Of a DNA stretch of 64,000 bases, positions 48,149 through 58,027 are shown one piece after another. This DNA comes from Caulobacteraceae bacterium (GTDB lineage: Bacteria; Pseudomonadota; Alphaproteobacteria; Caulobacterales; Caulobacteraceae). The stretch is from NCBI GenBank assembly GCA_947475465.1, contig CANJLK010000011.1, forward strand, positions 1 to 64,000, read 5' to 3'. Made by a program: the position numbers and the translations under genes. Position 1 is the stretch's first letter. Every line of letters begins with the position of its first letter. The notes under the pieces were generated by a model. The model made no database searches. It was given only the letters and a program-made list of their open reading frames with translations, and was not told the DNA's origin.

Positions 48149-49135
48149 ATGCGCTACACGACCAGTGTCCCCGGCTTCACCATGTTCCAGGGCAATTCGG
48201 GTCAGCCGGAATGGTCGCGCGACCTGAAGCCGGATCACATCCAGATCATCGCCCAGCGCGCCGAGGCGCGGGGAATTTCGCACCTTTCCATCCCGTGGCA
48301 CATCGCGATGCCGCGCGACGACTACGGATCGAACATGGGCGCGCGGTGGCCGCATTCCCTGGCCACAGCCGGGCTCCTTCTGGGCGCGACAAAGACCATC
48401 ACCGTGGCCCCCCTGGTCGTCTCGCCGTGCCACAACACCATCGAGCTGGCCAAGGCCTTCGCCACCCTGGATTGGATGTCGGGCGGACGCTGCCTGCCGG
48501 TCATCCTGGCGGGCTACACCCAGTGGGAGTTCGACCTCCTGGGCGGCGACTACGAGAACCGCAACGACATCACCGACGAGCAGGTAGAGGCCATGCAGGC
48601 CCTGTGGGGCCGCGAGAACCCTCGCTACGACGGCAGGTTCGTGCAGGTTCCCGACCTGCTCTTCGAGCCGAAGCCGATCGGCGGGACCATTCCAATGTGG
48701 TTCGGCGGCAAGGCCAAGCGGGCGCTGCGCCGAATGGCGAAATATGGCGTCGGATGGCAGTCTTACGCCACCAATGCCGAGGATGTGCCGGCCGCGGTCG
48801 AGTACATCCGCGCCCAGCCGGGGATCGGCGACAAGCCTCTCGACATCTTCTGCTACTTCGCCAACCCGACCCACGACCCGGTGTCGCACGCGCAGTCCGA
48901 GGCGCCCAAGGTGGTTGTGGGCGACGCCGCGATCATCGAGCGCGCCCAGTACCTGGCCGACAAGAAGATCAACGTGACCGGCGCGCCGCTCAACTCCTAC
49001 GCCGAAAAGGGCGTCCTGAAGCCGGCGCGGTCCTTCGAGGAATACCTCGACCGTCTCGACTGGTTCGGCCAGGAGATCATCCCCGCGACGCGGTCGTTCG
49101 GCGACCCGCCAGCCGTCATGGCCCGCAAGGCCTAG
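48149..49135 (+). CDS. LLM-class flavin-dependent oxidoreductase
   Basis: A 328-residue luciferase-like monooxygenase-family protein (FMN or F420 type). Seen: SHLSIPWHIAMP (barrel strand with the active-site His region), VAPLVVSPCHNTIELAKAFATLDWMSGGR, and IPMWFGGKAKRALRRMAKYG near the C-terminal phosphate-binding part. ATG 48149 has GGAGG 8 bases upstream. Substrate unknown. A G/C-rich hairpin and then tRNA-Gly follow. Confidence 0.88.
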   Translation: MRYTTSVPGFTMFQGNSGQPEWSRDLKPDHIQIIAQRAEARGISHLSIPWHIAMPRDDYGSNMGARWPHSLATAGLLLGATKTITVAPLVVSPCHNTIELAKAFATLDWMSGGRCLPVILAGYTQWEFDLLGGDYENRNDITDEQVEAMQALWGRENPRYDGRFVQVPDLLFEPKPIGGTIPMWFGGKAKRALRRMAKYGVGWQSYATNAEDVPAAVEYIRAQPGIGDKPLDIFCYFANPTHDPVSHAQSEAPKVVVGDAAIIERAQYLADKKINVTGAPLNSYAEKGVLKPARSFEEYLDRLDWFGQEIIPATRSFGDPPAVMARKA

Positions 49136-49149
49136 CCAAGAGCCCGCGC

Positions 49150-49172
49150 CCTCCCGCCGGTCCGGCGGGAGG
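49150..49172 (+). terminator. Hairpin after the flavin-dependent oxidoreductase gene
   Basis: CCTCCCGCC pairs with GGCGGGAGG over a 5-base loop. No U-tract follows, so termination is uncertain. Confidence 0.45.
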
Positions 49173-49202
49173 TCACAAGGGTCTTCAAGTCTGCGGAAAA
49201 TT

Positions 49203-49277
49203 TGGAGCGGGCGAAGAGATTCGAACTCTCGACCCCAACCTTGGCAAGGTTGTGCTCTACCACTGAGCTACGCCCGC
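49203..49277 (-). tRNA. tRNA-Gly (anticodon GCC)
   Basis: On the minus strand the sequence opens GCGGGCGTAGCTCAGTGG, has a D-arm, an anticodon arm with CTTGCCAAG (anticodon GCC), a T-arm with GTTCGAATC, and an acceptor stem GCGGGCG/CGCCCGC followed by discriminator T and encoded CCA. All four arms pair. Confidence 0.97.
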
Positions 49278-49377
49278 GCTCCTCGAAGGCGTCCTAGCCC
49301 CCGAAAATTCGAAGGCGGCTTATGGCAGACGCCCATGGGCTTTGCAAGGCGCGAAGCGGGCGCGGGCGCGCGACGGC

Positions 49378-50193
49378 CTAGCGGCCGAAACGTGGGGCCT
49401 TCAGGCGGCGCTTGTTGGTGTGGTCTTCGCGGGCCGGGGCGACCTCTTCCGGGTACTCACCCTTGAAGTAGTAGCGCTGCCAGGCCTCCTTGGTGGCCTC
49501 GGGGTCCTGGCGGAAGATTTTCTTGTTGAACTCGCTGCGGTGCTTTTCCCAGACGTCGTACTGGTGGCGCAGCTCGGGGTTGGAATCCATCCGCCGGATC
49601 ACCGGCTGGATCTCGTGCAGGGGCTTGTCCTGGATGAGGGTGATGAAGCAGAAGGCCTCGCCCTTTTCGAAGCGCACCTTGCCGGGACGGGTGAACAGCC
49701 AGTTCATGGTGAAGGGGAAGGGCAGCCAGTCGGTCTCGACGACGCCGGCCAGGGGCTGGATGCCGTCCTTCATGTGGTTGGGCGGCCCCATCACCATCAT
49801 CGACCAGCCCGGCGGAGTGCGGAACAGATAGCCCGGATGCATGGTCAGGACGCCATGGCTGAAATGGCTGGTGGCCAGGCGGTGGAAGTCCGGGCTGGGG
49901 TGGTCCGGTCTTAGGGTGATGTCCTCCTGGCGGATCCCCCCCGTCCACTCGGCGGTGAAGGCCACGGGCGACAGGAGCTCCCACCCGGAGGTGTTGGCCA
50001 TGTTGAGCGGCAGGCAGCGGTAGGCGTGGCGCGAGGCGAAGCTTTCCATCCAGTTGCGTTCCAGCCGCCCGGGGATCATCTCCGGCGGCCGCTCGGTCGT
50101 CGGATAGCACTCGAGTTCCATCACGGGAGTCACCTGGGGCTGGACGCTGACCGGTTCCTTAAAGCGGCGGGCCGGGCCGGCGTCCAGTTCCAC
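49378..50193 (-). CDS. DUF6065-type protein of unknown function
   Basis: A 271-residue soluble protein with a GTG start (ATG at 50121 is a possible later start). Conserved-looking blocks are RNWMESFASRHAYRCLPLNM, ANTSGWELLSP, TMHPGYLFRTPPGWSMMVMG and FEKGEAFCFITLI. The layout resembles the DUF6065 family, with no known activity. The C-terminal 60 residues are basic and helical. It is divergent from the ProXp gene, with 29 bases between starts. Confidence 0.75.
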   Translation of the reverse strand: MELDAGPARRFKEPVSVQPQVTPVMELECYPTTERPPEMIPGRLERNWMESFASRHAYRCLPLNMANTSGWELLSPVAFTAEWTGGIRQEDITLRPDHPSPDFHRLATSHFSHGVLTMHPGYLFRTPPGWSMMVMGPPNHMKDGIQPLAGVVETDWLPFPFTMNWLFTRPGKVRFEKGEAFCFITLIQDKPLHEIQPVIRRMDSNPELRHQYDVWEKHRSEFNKKIFRQDPEATKEAWQRYYFKGEYPEEVAPAREDHTNKRRLKAPRFGR

Positions 50194-50222
50194 TGTCGCG
50201 CGGGCTTCGATAAGACGCCCCG

Positions 50223-50726
50223 ATGAAGACCCGCGCCGAACTCATGGCCCTGCTGGCAATCCTCGGCGTCGAGACCGAGACGATCGACCATCCCGCCGTC
50301 TTCCGGGTGGGCGAGGGGGAGGACATCAAGGCGGCCATCCCAGGCGCCCACACCAAGAACCTGTTCCTGAAGGACGCCAGGGGCCAGCTGTGGCTGATCT
50401 CGGCCCGGGACACGACCCAGATCGACCTCAAGCGCCTGCCCGCCGCGATCGGCGCGGGACGGCTGTCGTTCGGGGCCGAAGCCCTGATGGTCGAAGCCCT
50501 GGGCGTCACGCCCGGATCGGTGACCGCGCTCGCCCTGATCAACGATCCCGACCATCGGGTCCGCTTCGTCCTGGACCGCGCCCTGGCCGACGCGGACAGG
50601 GTGAATTTCCACCCCCTGACCAACACCGCCACCACCGGGCTCAGCCAGGCGGGGTTGCGGACCTTCCTGGCGGCGGTGGGCGTGACGCCCCTGATCGTCG
50701 ATTTCACCGCCATGACGGTGGTCTAA
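50223..50726 (+). CDS. Prolyl-tRNA editing deacylase (ProX/YbaK-like)
   Basis: A 167-residue trans-editing protein that hydrolyses mischarged Ala- or Cys-tRNA(Pro). Seen: YbaK fold with [29 protein letters not shown] (catalytic lysine region) and LRTFLAAVG near the end. This form (PrdX/ProXp-ala) is common in alphaproteobacteria whose ProS lacks the INS domain; ProS is not in the window. Confidence 0.88.
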   Translation: MKTRAELMALLAILGVETETIDHPAVFRVGEGEDIKAAIPGAHTKNLFLKDARGQLWLISARDTTQIDLKRLPAAIGAGRLSFGAEALMVEALGVTPGSVTALALINDPDHRVRFVLDRALADADRVNFHPLTNTATTGLSQAGLRTFLAAVGVTPLIVDFTAMTVV

Positions 50727-50816
50727 GGTCCACTCACACGTTGAAGCCGCGCGCCTGCGGGACCATCTTGGCGGCGAAACGTTGGAACTGGCGCCAGCCG
50801 AAGGAAGAGACTGCCC

Positions 50817-51719
50817 ATGAGCCTGATCGGTGAAACCGCCGGGGCCGCCGCCGCCGATGTCGTCAAGGACGGCACGGACGAGAGCTTCATCGACGATGTG
50901 GTCGAGGCATCCCGGTCGGCGGCGGTCATCGTCGACTTCTGGGCGCCTTGGTGCGGCCCCTGCCGCCAGCTTGGGCCGGCCATCGAGAAGGCCGTGCTGG
51001 CCGCCAAGGGCAAGGTGAAGCTGGTCAAGATCGACATCGACAAGAACCCGGCCTACGCGGGCCAGCTTCGCGTCCAGTCGATACCGGCGGTGTTCGCCTT
51101 CGTCGACGGCAAGCCGGTCGACGGCTTCATGGGCGCCTTGCCCGACAGCCAGGTGAAGGCCTTCGTCGACAAGCTGGCCAAGATGGCGCCCGGCGGCGCC
51201 TCGCCGATCGACGACCTTCTGGATATGGCCAAGGAGTCCCTGGCGCTGGGCGACCTGGGCGGCGCGGCCCAGGCCTACGCCCAGGTGCTGCAGGCCGATC
51301 CGCAGAACGTGAAGGCCCTGGGCGGCATGGCCCGGCTGTACCTGGACTCCGGCGACGCCGAACATGCCCGGGAAATCCTGGCCATGGTCCCGCCCGACGC
51401 CAAGGACCAAGGGGTGGATAGCGTCCGGGCCGCCCTGGCGCTGGCCGCGGAGGCGCCCTCCGACACCAAGGCCTTCGAGGACCGGCTGTCCGCCGACCCC
51501 GACGACCACGAGGCCCGCTTCGAACTGGCCAAGGCCTTCGCCGGCTCGCACCGCCTGGAGCAGGCGGCCGACCAGCTCCTGACGATCATCGAGAAGGACC
51601 GGACCTGGAATGACGAGGCGGCGCGCAAGCAGCTGCTCACCGTCTTCGAGGCCGCCGGCCTGATGTCGGAGATCGCCCGCAACGGCCGCAAGCGGCTGTC
51701 CGCCATACTGTTCAGCTGA
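50817..51719 (+). CDS. cnoX: Thioredoxin-TPR co-chaperone CnoX (YbbN)
   Basis: A 300-residue fusion of an N-terminal thioredoxin domain (about 15-120) with C-terminal TPR-like helices (about 130-300). The active site is WCGPC at 45-49, so unlike E. coli CnoX (SxxC) it keeps a redox-active pair. CnoX proteins protect substrates under oxidative stress and pass them to GroEL. The Lon-substrate-domain gene follows after 20 bases, suggesting a protein quality-control unit. Confidence 0.92.
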   Translation: MSLIGETAGAAAADVVKDGTDESFIDDVVEASRSAAVIVDFWAPWCGPCRQLGPAIEKAVLAAKGKVKLVKIDIDKNPAYAGQLRVQSIPAVFAFVDGKPVDGFMGALPDSQVKAFVDKLAKMAPGGASPIDDLLDMAKESLALGDLGGAAQAYAQVLQADPQNVKALGGMARLYLDSGDAEHAREILAMVPPDAKDQGVDSVRAALALAAEAPSDTKAFEDRLSADPDDHEARFELAKAFAGSHRLEQAADQLLTIIEKDRTWNDEAARKQLLTVFEAAGLMSEIARNGRKRLSAILFS

Positions 51720-51739
51720 ACGCCAGGAAAGAGCCCGCC

Positions 51740-52402
51740 ATGCCCGGCTACCGTCACGCGGCCGACCTGCTGCAGGTGATCCCGGTCTTCCCGCTGGACG
51801 GGGCGCTGCTGCTGCCCGGCGGCGACCTGCCCCTGCAGATCTTCGAGCCGCGCTATCTGAACATGATCGATGACGCCATGGCCGGCGACCGGATCATCGG
51901 CATGATCCAGACCCGGGCCGGCGGCGACCGCGAACGGCCAAGACTGGCCGGCGTCGGCTGCGCGGGGCGCATCACCGCCTATGCCGAGACCTCCGATGGC
52001 CGCTACCTCATCACCCTGACCGGCGTCTGCCGGTTCGAGGCGGGCGAGGAGATGAGCGTGCCCATGCCCTATCGCCAGCTGCGGGTGAGCTACGAGCGCT
52101 TCGTCCACGACCTGGCGGAGGATGAGGCGCGCGAGGCGCCGCCAGGCGCGCGCGAACGCTTCGCCCGGGCGCTGAAACGCTACCTCAACCACCGCGATCT
52201 CGACATCGACTGGGACACGGCTTCGAACGCGCCGCTGGAGGCCCTGGTCAACAGCCTGGCCATGGGACTGCCCTTCGAGCCGGCGGAGAAACAGGCCCTG
52301 CTGGAGGCCCCCGACCTGGCCGGACGCTTCGAGGCGCTGGCCACCCTGCTGGAGATCGACGCCTTGGAGGACGGCGACGATGAAGGCCATTCGGTCCAGT
52401 AG
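51740..52402 (+). CDS. LON peptidase substrate-binding domain protein
   Basis: A 220-residue protein with only the N-terminal LON domain: IPVFPLDGALLLPGGDLPLQ, FEPRYLNMIDDAMAGDRIIG and VGCAGRITAYAETSDGRYLI, followed by a helical C-terminus. It lacks ATPase and protease domains. The role is not established. Probably co-transcribed with cnoX. Confidence 0.9.
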   Translation: MPGYRHAADLLQVIPVFPLDGALLLPGGDLPLQIFEPRYLNMIDDAMAGDRIIGMIQTRAGGDRERPRLAGVGCAGRITAYAETSDGRYLITLTGVCRFEAGEEMSVPMPYRQLRVSYERFVHDLAEDEAREAPPGARERFARALKRYLNHRDLDIDWDTASNAPLEALVNSLAMGLPFEPAEKQALLEAPDLAGRFEALATLLEIDALEDGDDEGHSVQ

Positions 52403-52461
52403 GTGGGTGCGGGCGATCTTGTGACGCAAGACCCCGGGACTCCGGCGGCTCCCCCACCCGC

Positions 52462-53649
52462 ATGACGGGCCGGCCGGTCTATGTGAACTGGGACCTCTCC
52501 AGCTACACCGGCTGGGGCGTCTACGGTCTGAACCTGGCGCTTCAATGGTGCCAGGACCCGGACCTGACCGTCTATTTCACCGGCAAGTCTTCCCGTGAGG
52601 GCCTGTCGCTGGACCTGCTGCGCCAGCTGGCCATCGAGCCCCTGCTGCGCCGCTCGGAAGCCTTCCAGGCGAAGCTCGCCCCCTTGAGCGGCCAGGCCGC
52701 GGCGGTGCAGGGCCTGGCGCTCAACGGATTCGACGATGCCTTCGAGGTGGCCCAGGTCGCCCACGACGTGCGCCTGCTGGGCGAACCCAGCCTCGCGGTA
52801 ACCTTCTTCGAAACAACCCAGATGGCGCCGGACGCCCTGCTGCGGGCCGCGCAATATCCACTGGTGGTCGCCGGCTCCAGCTGGAACGCCGAGATCCTGC
52901 GCGCCCACGGTCTGAAGGACGTACGCTTCGTGATGCAGGGGGTCGATCCGGCCTTCTTTCACCCGGCGCCGCGCCAGGGCCTCTATCCCGACCGCTTCCT
53001 GGTGTTCAGCGGCGGCAAGCTGGAGCGGCGCAAGGGCCAGGACCTGGTGCTGGCCGCCTTCCGCCGCTTCGCCGAGCGGCGGACCGACGCCCTGCTGGTC
53101 ACTGCCTGGCAGTCGCCATTCAACGGCTATGCGCCCAGTCTGAATTTATCCGGCCTGGCCAGCCCCCTGCCGCCTGGGGGCGAGAGCGTCGATGTGCTGG
53201 CCTGGGCGGCCGCCAACGGCATCGACCGTGACCATGTGATCGACCTGGGGATGATCGCCAACCGCAACATGCCGGGCATCCTGCGCGAGATGGACGTGGC
53301 CCTGTTTCCCAACCGGGCCGAGGGCGGCACCAACCTGGTGGCCATGGAATGCCTGGCCTGCGGCGTGCCGGCCATCCTGTCGTGCAATACCGGTCACCTG
53401 GATCTGATCGAGGACGGCAATTGCTATCCGCTCGACCAGCAGGGCGTGCTTGCCGGCCGCGAAGGGCCCTTCGGGGCCGTCGCCGGCTGGGGCGAAAGCG
53501 ACGTGGACGAGATCGTCGAGCAGCTGGAGCGAGTCTATGCGCACCGCGAGGAAGCCCGCGCCCGGGGGCTGGCCGGAGCGGCCATGATGACCGGGCACAG
53601 CTGGGCCGGGACCGCCCAGGCGATGAAGGCGATTATCCTGAGCCATTGA
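52462..53649 (+). CDS. Family 4-type glycosyltransferase
   Basis: A 395-residue GT-B glycosyltransferase. Seen: VYVNWDLSSYTGWGVYGLNL at the N-terminus, VFSGGKLERRKGQDLVLAAF in the centre, and FPNRAEGGTNLVAMECLACG in the C-terminal nucleotide-sugar site (E-x7-E motif). It may act on a cell-surface glycan; donor and acceptor are unknown. Alone among non-glycan genes. Confidence 0.86.
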   Translation: MTGRPVYVNWDLSSYTGWGVYGLNLALQWCQDPDLTVYFTGKSSREGLSLDLLRQLAIEPLLRRSEAFQAKLAPLSGQAAAVQGLALNGFDDAFEVAQVAHDVRLLGEPSLAVTFFETTQMAPDALLRAAQYPLVVAGSSWNAEILRAHGLKDVRFVMQGVDPAFFHPAPRQGLYPDRFLVFSGGKLERRKGQDLVLAAFRRFAERRTDALLVTAWQSPFNGYAPSLNLSGLASPLPPGGESVDVLAWAAANGIDRDHVIDLGMIANRNMPGILREMDVALFPNRAEGGTNLVAMECLACGVPAILSCNTGHLDLIEDGNCYPLDQQGVLAGREGPFGAVAGWGESDVDEIVEQLERVYAHREEARARGLAGAAMMTGHSWAGTAQAMKAIILSH

Positions 53650-53702
53650 CCCGGCGGCGAAGACGATGACGAGGGGCGCGCCGTGCAGTAGGAGTTGGTC
53701 GC

Positions 53703-53912
53703 ATGAGCACCGCCGTCCCCGCCGCCCCCGACATCGAGGTGGATCCCCGCCTTCTGGAAATCCTCGTCTGTCCGCTGACCCGCGGCCCCCTCGAGTATGA
53801 CCGCGAGAAGGGGGAGCTGATCAGCAAGGGCGCGCGTCTGGCCTATCCGATCCGCGACGGCGTGCCGATCATGCTGCCGGAAGAAGCCCGCGAGCTCGAC
53901 GATGGCGAGTAG
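53703..53912 (+). CDS. Trm112-family zinc-ribbon-like protein
   Basis: A 69-residue protein: [20 protein letters not shown] and [20 protein letters not shown]. This is the bacterial Trm112/YcaR pattern. Only one cysteine of the zinc pair positions remains (CPLT), as in many bacterial members. May help a methyltransferase fold (family knowledge from Trm112). It overlaps the next start by 11 bases. Confidence 0.9.
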   Translation: MSTAVPAAPDIEVDPRLLEILVCPLTRGPLEYDREKGELISKGARLAYPIRDGVPIMLPEEARELDDGE

Positions 53913-54390
53913 GCGCGGCCTTCCCAGCCATCTGCGGCGGTTCGGCGTGATCCACGTGATCATCGGCCTGGTCGCCGTCGTCGTGATCGGCGGCCTCCTG
54001 GCGCTCGATTTCAGCCACCGGCGCGCCATCAACGTGGGCACGGCCCAGGCCTGGGACATCCAGGGAGCGCCCTGCCCGACCGCGACGCCGCAGGAATGGG
54101 CCGCCACGCACCAGATCGCGCCGAAGACCTTCGACTACACTGGCGACGTGCTGGGCCGGGTGGCCGGCGACGCCAGCTGCTCCGACGTCCAGGACAAGGG
54201 CGGCAAGGGCCTGGGCGTCATCAAGGTCTGCCAGTTCACCAGCCCCGCGGCCCTGACCGTGAAGACCAAGGCCGGCATGTTCTACTTCCTGCCGGGCGTC
54301 GGCCAGCCGGCGACGATCATCATCCGCCAGGGCCAGCCGCGCTGCGTCCTGGCCTCGAAGTTCACGCTGAAGGGCGGGGATAAGACCTAG
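53902..54390 (+). CDS. Membrane-anchored periplasmic protein of unknown function
   Basis: A 162-residue protein with one N-terminal helix (about 14-35) and a periplasmic domain containing four cysteines (APCPTAT, ASCSDVQ, KVCQFTS and PRCVLAS), which could form two disulfides. Middle blocks are [19 protein letters not shown] and [15 protein letters not shown]. No family recognised. The start overlaps the Trm112 gene; its stop is 5 bases from the convergent HPr gene. Confidence 0.7.
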   Translation: MASRRGLPSHLRRFGVIHVIIGLVAVVVIGGLLALDFSHRRAINVGTAQAWDIQGAPCPTATPQEWAATHQIAPKTFDYTGDVLGRVAGDASCSDVQDKGGKGLGVIKVCQFTSPAALTVKTKAGMFYFLPGVGQPATIIIRQGQPRCVLASKFTLKGGDKT

Positions 54391-54395
54391 GGTCT

Positions 54396-54674
54396 CTATT
54401 CGTCTTCGTCGAACCGGGCCGCGACCAGGGCCGCCAGAGCGTCGACGGCCGCCTGGGCCTCGGGCCCCTCGGCCTCGATCTCGATGCAGCAGCCGGGGCC
54501 GGCGGCCAGCATCATCAGCCCCATGATCGAGCGGGCGTCGACGGTCTGGCTGTCCTTGGAGACGCGGACCTCGGCGTCGAATCCGGAGGCGGCGCGGACG
54601 AACTTGGCGGAGGCGCGGGCATGCAGGCCCCGCTTGTTGACGATGTCGACCGTGCGGGCGGCCACCTCGCTCAC
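54396..54674 (-). CDS. ptsH: HPr-type phosphocarrier protein (nitrogen-PTS)
   Basis: A 92-residue HPr. The phosphorylated histidine is H18 in KRGLHARAS, and the regulatory serine is S49 in DARSIMGLMML. In alphaproteobacteria this HPr belongs to a regulatory PTS controlled by HPr kinase. The last gene of chvI-chvG-hprK-EIIA-HPr. Confidence 0.95.
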   Translation of the reverse strand: MSEVAARTVDIVNKRGLHARASAKFVRAASGFDAEVRVSKDSQTVDARSIMGLMMLAAGPGCCIEIEAEGPEAQAAVDALAALVAARFDEDE

Positions 54675-54684
54675 CGGGCCGCGC

Positions 54685-55089
54685 TCACTTCTCGCCGGCC
54701 AGGACGTATGAGGCCACGGAGATATATTTGCGTCCGGCCTCCTGGGCGGCGGCCACGGCCTCCTCCAGGCTTTGGCGGCTGCGCACGCTGGCCAGCTTGA
54801 TCAGCATGGGCAGGTTGAGGCCGGCGATCACCTCGGCCTTAGTCTGCTCCATCACCGAGATGGCGAGGTTGGACGGCGTGCCGCCGAACATGTCGGTGAG
54901 CAGGATGACGCCCGCGCCGCTGTCCACCCGGCCGCAGGCGGCCAGTATGTCCTTGCGCCTGCGCTCCATGTCGTCTTCGGGGCCTATACAGATGGCCTCG
55001 ACCGCGGCCTGCGGCCCGACCACATGTTCCATGGCGAAGACGAACTCCGCCGCGAGGCGCCCGTGCGTGACGATCACGAGGCCGATCAT
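54685..55089 (-). CDS. PTS EIIA component, mannose family
   Basis: A 134-residue EIIA of the mannose type with active-site H9 in MIGLVIVTHG. LTDMFGGTPSNLAIS is the other family block. No EIIB/C/D sugar permease is nearby, so it is a regulatory phosphate acceptor, as known in Caulobacter and rhizobial nitrogen-PTS. It lies 10 bases before the HPr gene. Confidence 0.93.
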   Translation of the reverse strand: MIGLVIVTHGRLAAEFVFAMEHVVGPQAAVEAICIGPEDDMERRRKDILAACGRVDSGAGVILLTDMFGGTPSNLAISVMEQTKAEVIAGLNLPMLIKLASVRSRQSLEEAVAAAQEAGRKYISVASYVLAGEK

Positions 55090-55150
55090 GCAAACTCTTC
55101 CAAGGGTATCCCCACCCAGCGCGGCGTGAGCGTCAGAACCGCGAGCCGTG

Positions 55151-55603
55151 CTAAATACGCCTGTTGGAGCCCTCGTCAAAGAGGTCCAGCGCGCGACTGA
55201 GTTTCGCAGGCGCCGAGGCGTCCCGGAAATCCAGTTCCACAAGGGGCAAGTCGACTCCCAGGCGGTCTGCAGACTGGCGCGCGGGGATGCGCTCGGGCGA
55301 GTTGTAAGTGGCCACGAGGACCACCTTGGCGAGTATCAGGGCCGGGCTGGACACCACATCGAGGCCGCGCACCTCGATCAATCCGGCCAGGGTCGGCGGC
55401 GCGCGGCCGAACAGGCGGCCCCCCGAGACCCACAAAGCCACCCGGTCGTCGGCCACCAGTTGGAAGCCCGCGTCGAGCGCGCGGAGCGCCAGGTCGCTCT
55501 TGCCGGCGCCGGAGGGGCCCTCGATCAGCACGCCGCGCCAGCGGCCCCGACGGCGCGCGGCGATCAGGCCGGCATGGACGATAAGAGGGACCTGGCCGGT
55601 CAA
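55151..55603 (-). CDS. hprK: HPr kinase/phosphorylase, truncated alphaproteobacterial form
   Basis: A 150-residue serine kinase of HPr. The P-loop GPSGAGKS is at 29-36, followed by SDLALRALDAGFQLVADDRV. The N-terminal half of the Gram-positive enzyme is absent, and the protein is essentially the catalytic domain only, normal for alphaproteobacteria. ATG 55603 overlaps the chvG stop (ATGA). Confidence 0.93.
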   Translation of the reverse strand: MTGQVPLIVHAGLIAARRRGRWRGVLIEGPSGAGKSDLALRALDAGFQLVADDRVALWVSGGRLFGRAPPTLAGLIEVRGLDVVSSPALILAKVVLVATYNSPERIPARQSADRLGVDLPLVELDFRDASAPAKLSRALDLFDEGSNRRI

Positions 55604-57198
55604 ACCCGGGCCTCCGGCAGGAACAGCAGGAAGACCGCCCCCAGCACCTTGCCGTCGTCGTCGGTGCGGTTGCGGGCCTGCAGCGAGCCGCCATGGGCCT
55701 CGGCGATCTGGCGGGCAATGGACAGGCCGAGGCCGGAGTTGCCGCCGAAGGCCGCCCCCTTGGGCCGCGAGGTGTAGAACCGCTCGAACACCGTCTCCAG
55801 GTTCTCCGGCGGGATGCCGGGGCCCAGATCGGAGACCGTCGCGATCGCCCGGCCGGCGGCGTGCGACAGGGCCACGGTCACCTCCCCGCCCGGCGGACTG
55901 AAGGAACGGGCGTTGTCGATCAGGTTGCGGAAGATCTGCCCCAGCGGTCCTTCGCGCCCGGAGACCCTGACCGGACCGCCGTCCTCCGGACCGTCGAAGC
56001 GCACGGTGACGTCGCCGGCCTGGGCCGTGGCCTGGTAGAGGCCGACGATGTCCTGGACCAGGCGGTTGAGGTCCACCGGCCGGGGCGAGTCCCGCGACAG
56101 CTCGGCGTCGAGCCGCGAGGCGTTGGAGATGTCGGTGACCAGGCGGTCCAGGCGCTGGACGTCGTTCTTGAGGATGGCCATCAGTCGCTCGCGCGCGGCC
56201 GGGTCCTTGATCAGGTCCAGGGTTTCGATAGCCGAGCGCAACGAGGTGAGCGGGTTCTTGATCTCATGCGCCACGTCGGCGGCGAAGCTCTCGATGGCGT
56301 CCATCCGCTCCGACAGGGCGGCGGTCATATTCTGCAGGGAGCGGGTCAGGTCGCCCAGTTCGTCCTCGCGCTCGGCCAGGTCGGGGAGCGAGATGGCCCG
56401 CGCCCTGGACAGGCGAACCCGGTCGGCGGCCCGCGCCAGGCGGCGGACCGGCTGGGCGATCATCCGGGTCAGCAGCAGCGACGAACCCAAGGTCACACCG
56501 ATGGCGATCAGGATGAAGGGAATCATCGCCATCCGCTCGCGGGCCACGATGGCGTCCACGTCGCGGGCCTCGAGGGTCAGCACCCCCAGCACCGCCTGGA
56601 CGTGCTGGATGGGGATCGAAACGGAAACCACCCGGACCCCATCTTCACCGCGGCGCACCCCGGCCACGTGCCGACCGTGCAGCGCGCTTGCCACTTCGCG
56701 GGTGAGCGCGAGGCGGCCCTTCTCCGGCCGGGCGGCTGGCCTGGGCAGGGTCAGGTCGAGCTGCAGGCCTTCGGCGCCGCGGGCCCGGGCCGGCGGCAAG
56801 GCCCTGGATTCCACCCGGTCGATGACCCAATTGCTGTCGGCCACCACGCGCCCTTGGGCGTCGTACAGCCGGGCCCGTTGGGCCTTGGGGTTGGCCAGCA
56901 ACTGAAGCACCAGTTCGTTGGCGAAGGCCGCGTCCATGCCCGGCTGCGGTTCGCCGACCGTGGCCGCCCGGTCGATGATGCTGGCCATCAGTTCGCCCTG
57001 GGTCGACAGGCTGTCGATGCGGGCGTCCACCAGCCCCTGGCGCAGCTCGTTCAGCACCAGGGCCCCGGCGATCAGCACCGCCAGGCCAAGGACATTGAGG
57101 ACGACGATCAGCTGGCCGAGGCTGGACCCCGGCAGCCAGCGCGCGCGCCGGGGCTTCTTCGCCCCCTCAGGTCTCGCGGTATCGGTAGCCGACGCCAT
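55600..57198 (-). CDS. chvG: Envelope-stress sensor histidine kinase ChvG
   Basis: A 532-residue sensor kinase. Two membrane helices (about 26-50 and 226-246) flank a large periplasmic sensor domain; then a HAMP region, a HisKA box with H311 in [16 protein letters not shown], and an HATPase domain with DNARSFSP and GNSGLGLSI. It phosphorylates ChvI in response to acid or cell-wall stress (known for ChvG/ExoS). ATG 57198 lies 32 bases inside chvI. Confidence 0.94.
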   Translation of the reverse strand: MASATDTARPEGAKKPRRARWLPGSSLGQLIVVLNVLGLAVLIAGALVLNELRQGLVDARIDSLSTQGELMASIIDRAATVGEPQPGMDAAFANELVLQLLANPKAQRARLYDAQGRVVADSNWVIDRVESRALPPARARGAEGLQLDLTLPRPAARPEKGRLALTREVASALHGRHVAGVRRGEDGVRVVSVSIPIQHVQAVLGVLTLEARDVDAIVARERMAMIPFILIAIGVTLGSSLLLTRMIAQPVRRLARAADRVRLSRARAISLPDLAEREDELGDLTRSLQNMTAALSERMDAIESFAADVAHEIKNPLTSLRSAIETLDLIKDPAARERLMAILKNDVQRLDRLVTDISNASRLDAELSRDSPRPVDLNRLVQDIVGLYQATAQAGDVTVRFDGPEDGGPVRVSGREGPLGQIFRNLIDNARSFSPPGGEVTVALSHAAGRAIATVSDLGPGIPPENLETVFERFYTSRPKGAAFGGNSGLGLSIARQIAEAHGGSLQARNRTDDDGKVLGAVFLLFLPEARV

Positions 57199-57877
57199 AG
57201 AGGGTTTCGATTGCGTCGAACTCTGGGTCAACGTCGCGGAACTTCTTGCGCATGCGCTTGATGTGGCTGTCGATCGTACGGTCGTCGACATAGACCTGAT
57301 CGTCGTAGGCCGCGTCCATCAGGTTGTCGCGGCTCTTCACGAATCCCGGGCGCTGGGCCAGCGACTGCAGCAGCAGGAACTCGGTGACGGTCAGCTTCAC
57401 GGGCTTGCCTTCCCACAGGCAGTCGTGGCGGGCCGGATCGAGGGTCAGCTTGCCGCGCTTGATGGCCCTGGCGCTGGCGTCGGCGGCGCTCTGGGCAGAG
57501 GGCTCCTCGCCGTCGATCCCGGCCCGGCGCAGCACCGCCTTCACCCGCTCGATCAGCAGGCGCTGGCTGAACGGCTTGTGCATGTAGTCGTCGGCGCCCA
57601 GGTTGAAGCCCAGGATCTCGTCGATCTCCTCGTCCTTGGAGGTGAGGATGATCACCGGCAGGTCGGAGGTCCGGCGCAGGCGACGCAGCACCTCCATGCC
57701 GTCCATGCGCGGCATCTTGACGTCTAGGATGGCCAGGTCCGGCGGATCGTTCTCGAGCGCAGCCAGTCCCGAGGCGCCGTCGAAATAGGCCTTCACGGTG
57801 TGGCCGTGGCTCTCGAGCGCGAGGCTGACGGAAGTGACGATGTTCTCGTCGTCGTCCACCAGGGTGATCTTGGCCAT
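57167..57877 (-). CDS. chvI: Response regulator ChvI
   Basis: A 236-residue OmpR/PhoB-type regulator. Receiver domain with acidic pocket VDDDEN and phospho-acceptor D52 in [14 protein letters not shown]101 in MHKPF; C-terminal winged helix with [19 protein letters not shown]. First gene of the operon; the divergent gene at 58028 shares its promoter region, a likely ChvI target site. Confidence 0.96.
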   Translation of the reverse strand: MAKITLVDDDENIVTSVSLALESHGHTVKAYFDGASGLAALENDPPDLAILDVKMPRMDGMEVLRRLRRTSDLPVIILTSKDEEIDEILGFNLGADDYMHKPFSQRLLIERVKAVLRRAGIDGEEPSAQSAADASARAIKRGKLTLDPARHDCLWEGKPVKLTVTEFLLLQSLAQRPGFVKSRDNLMDAAYDDQVYVDDRTIDSHIKRMRKKFRDVDPEFDAIETLYGVGYRYRET

Positions 57878-58027
57878 GGGGTGTTCAAACTCTCTGCATT
57901 GGTCGCCGGTGAAGCTAGTCGCGCCGCACCGTGGCCTCAATGGGGCGCGTGCTCGCCCGGTTGTAACGGTCAACCTGACCTTAAAGCTTCATCGGCTAGG
58001 TTCGGCGTGAAATTCGGGGGCGCCAGA

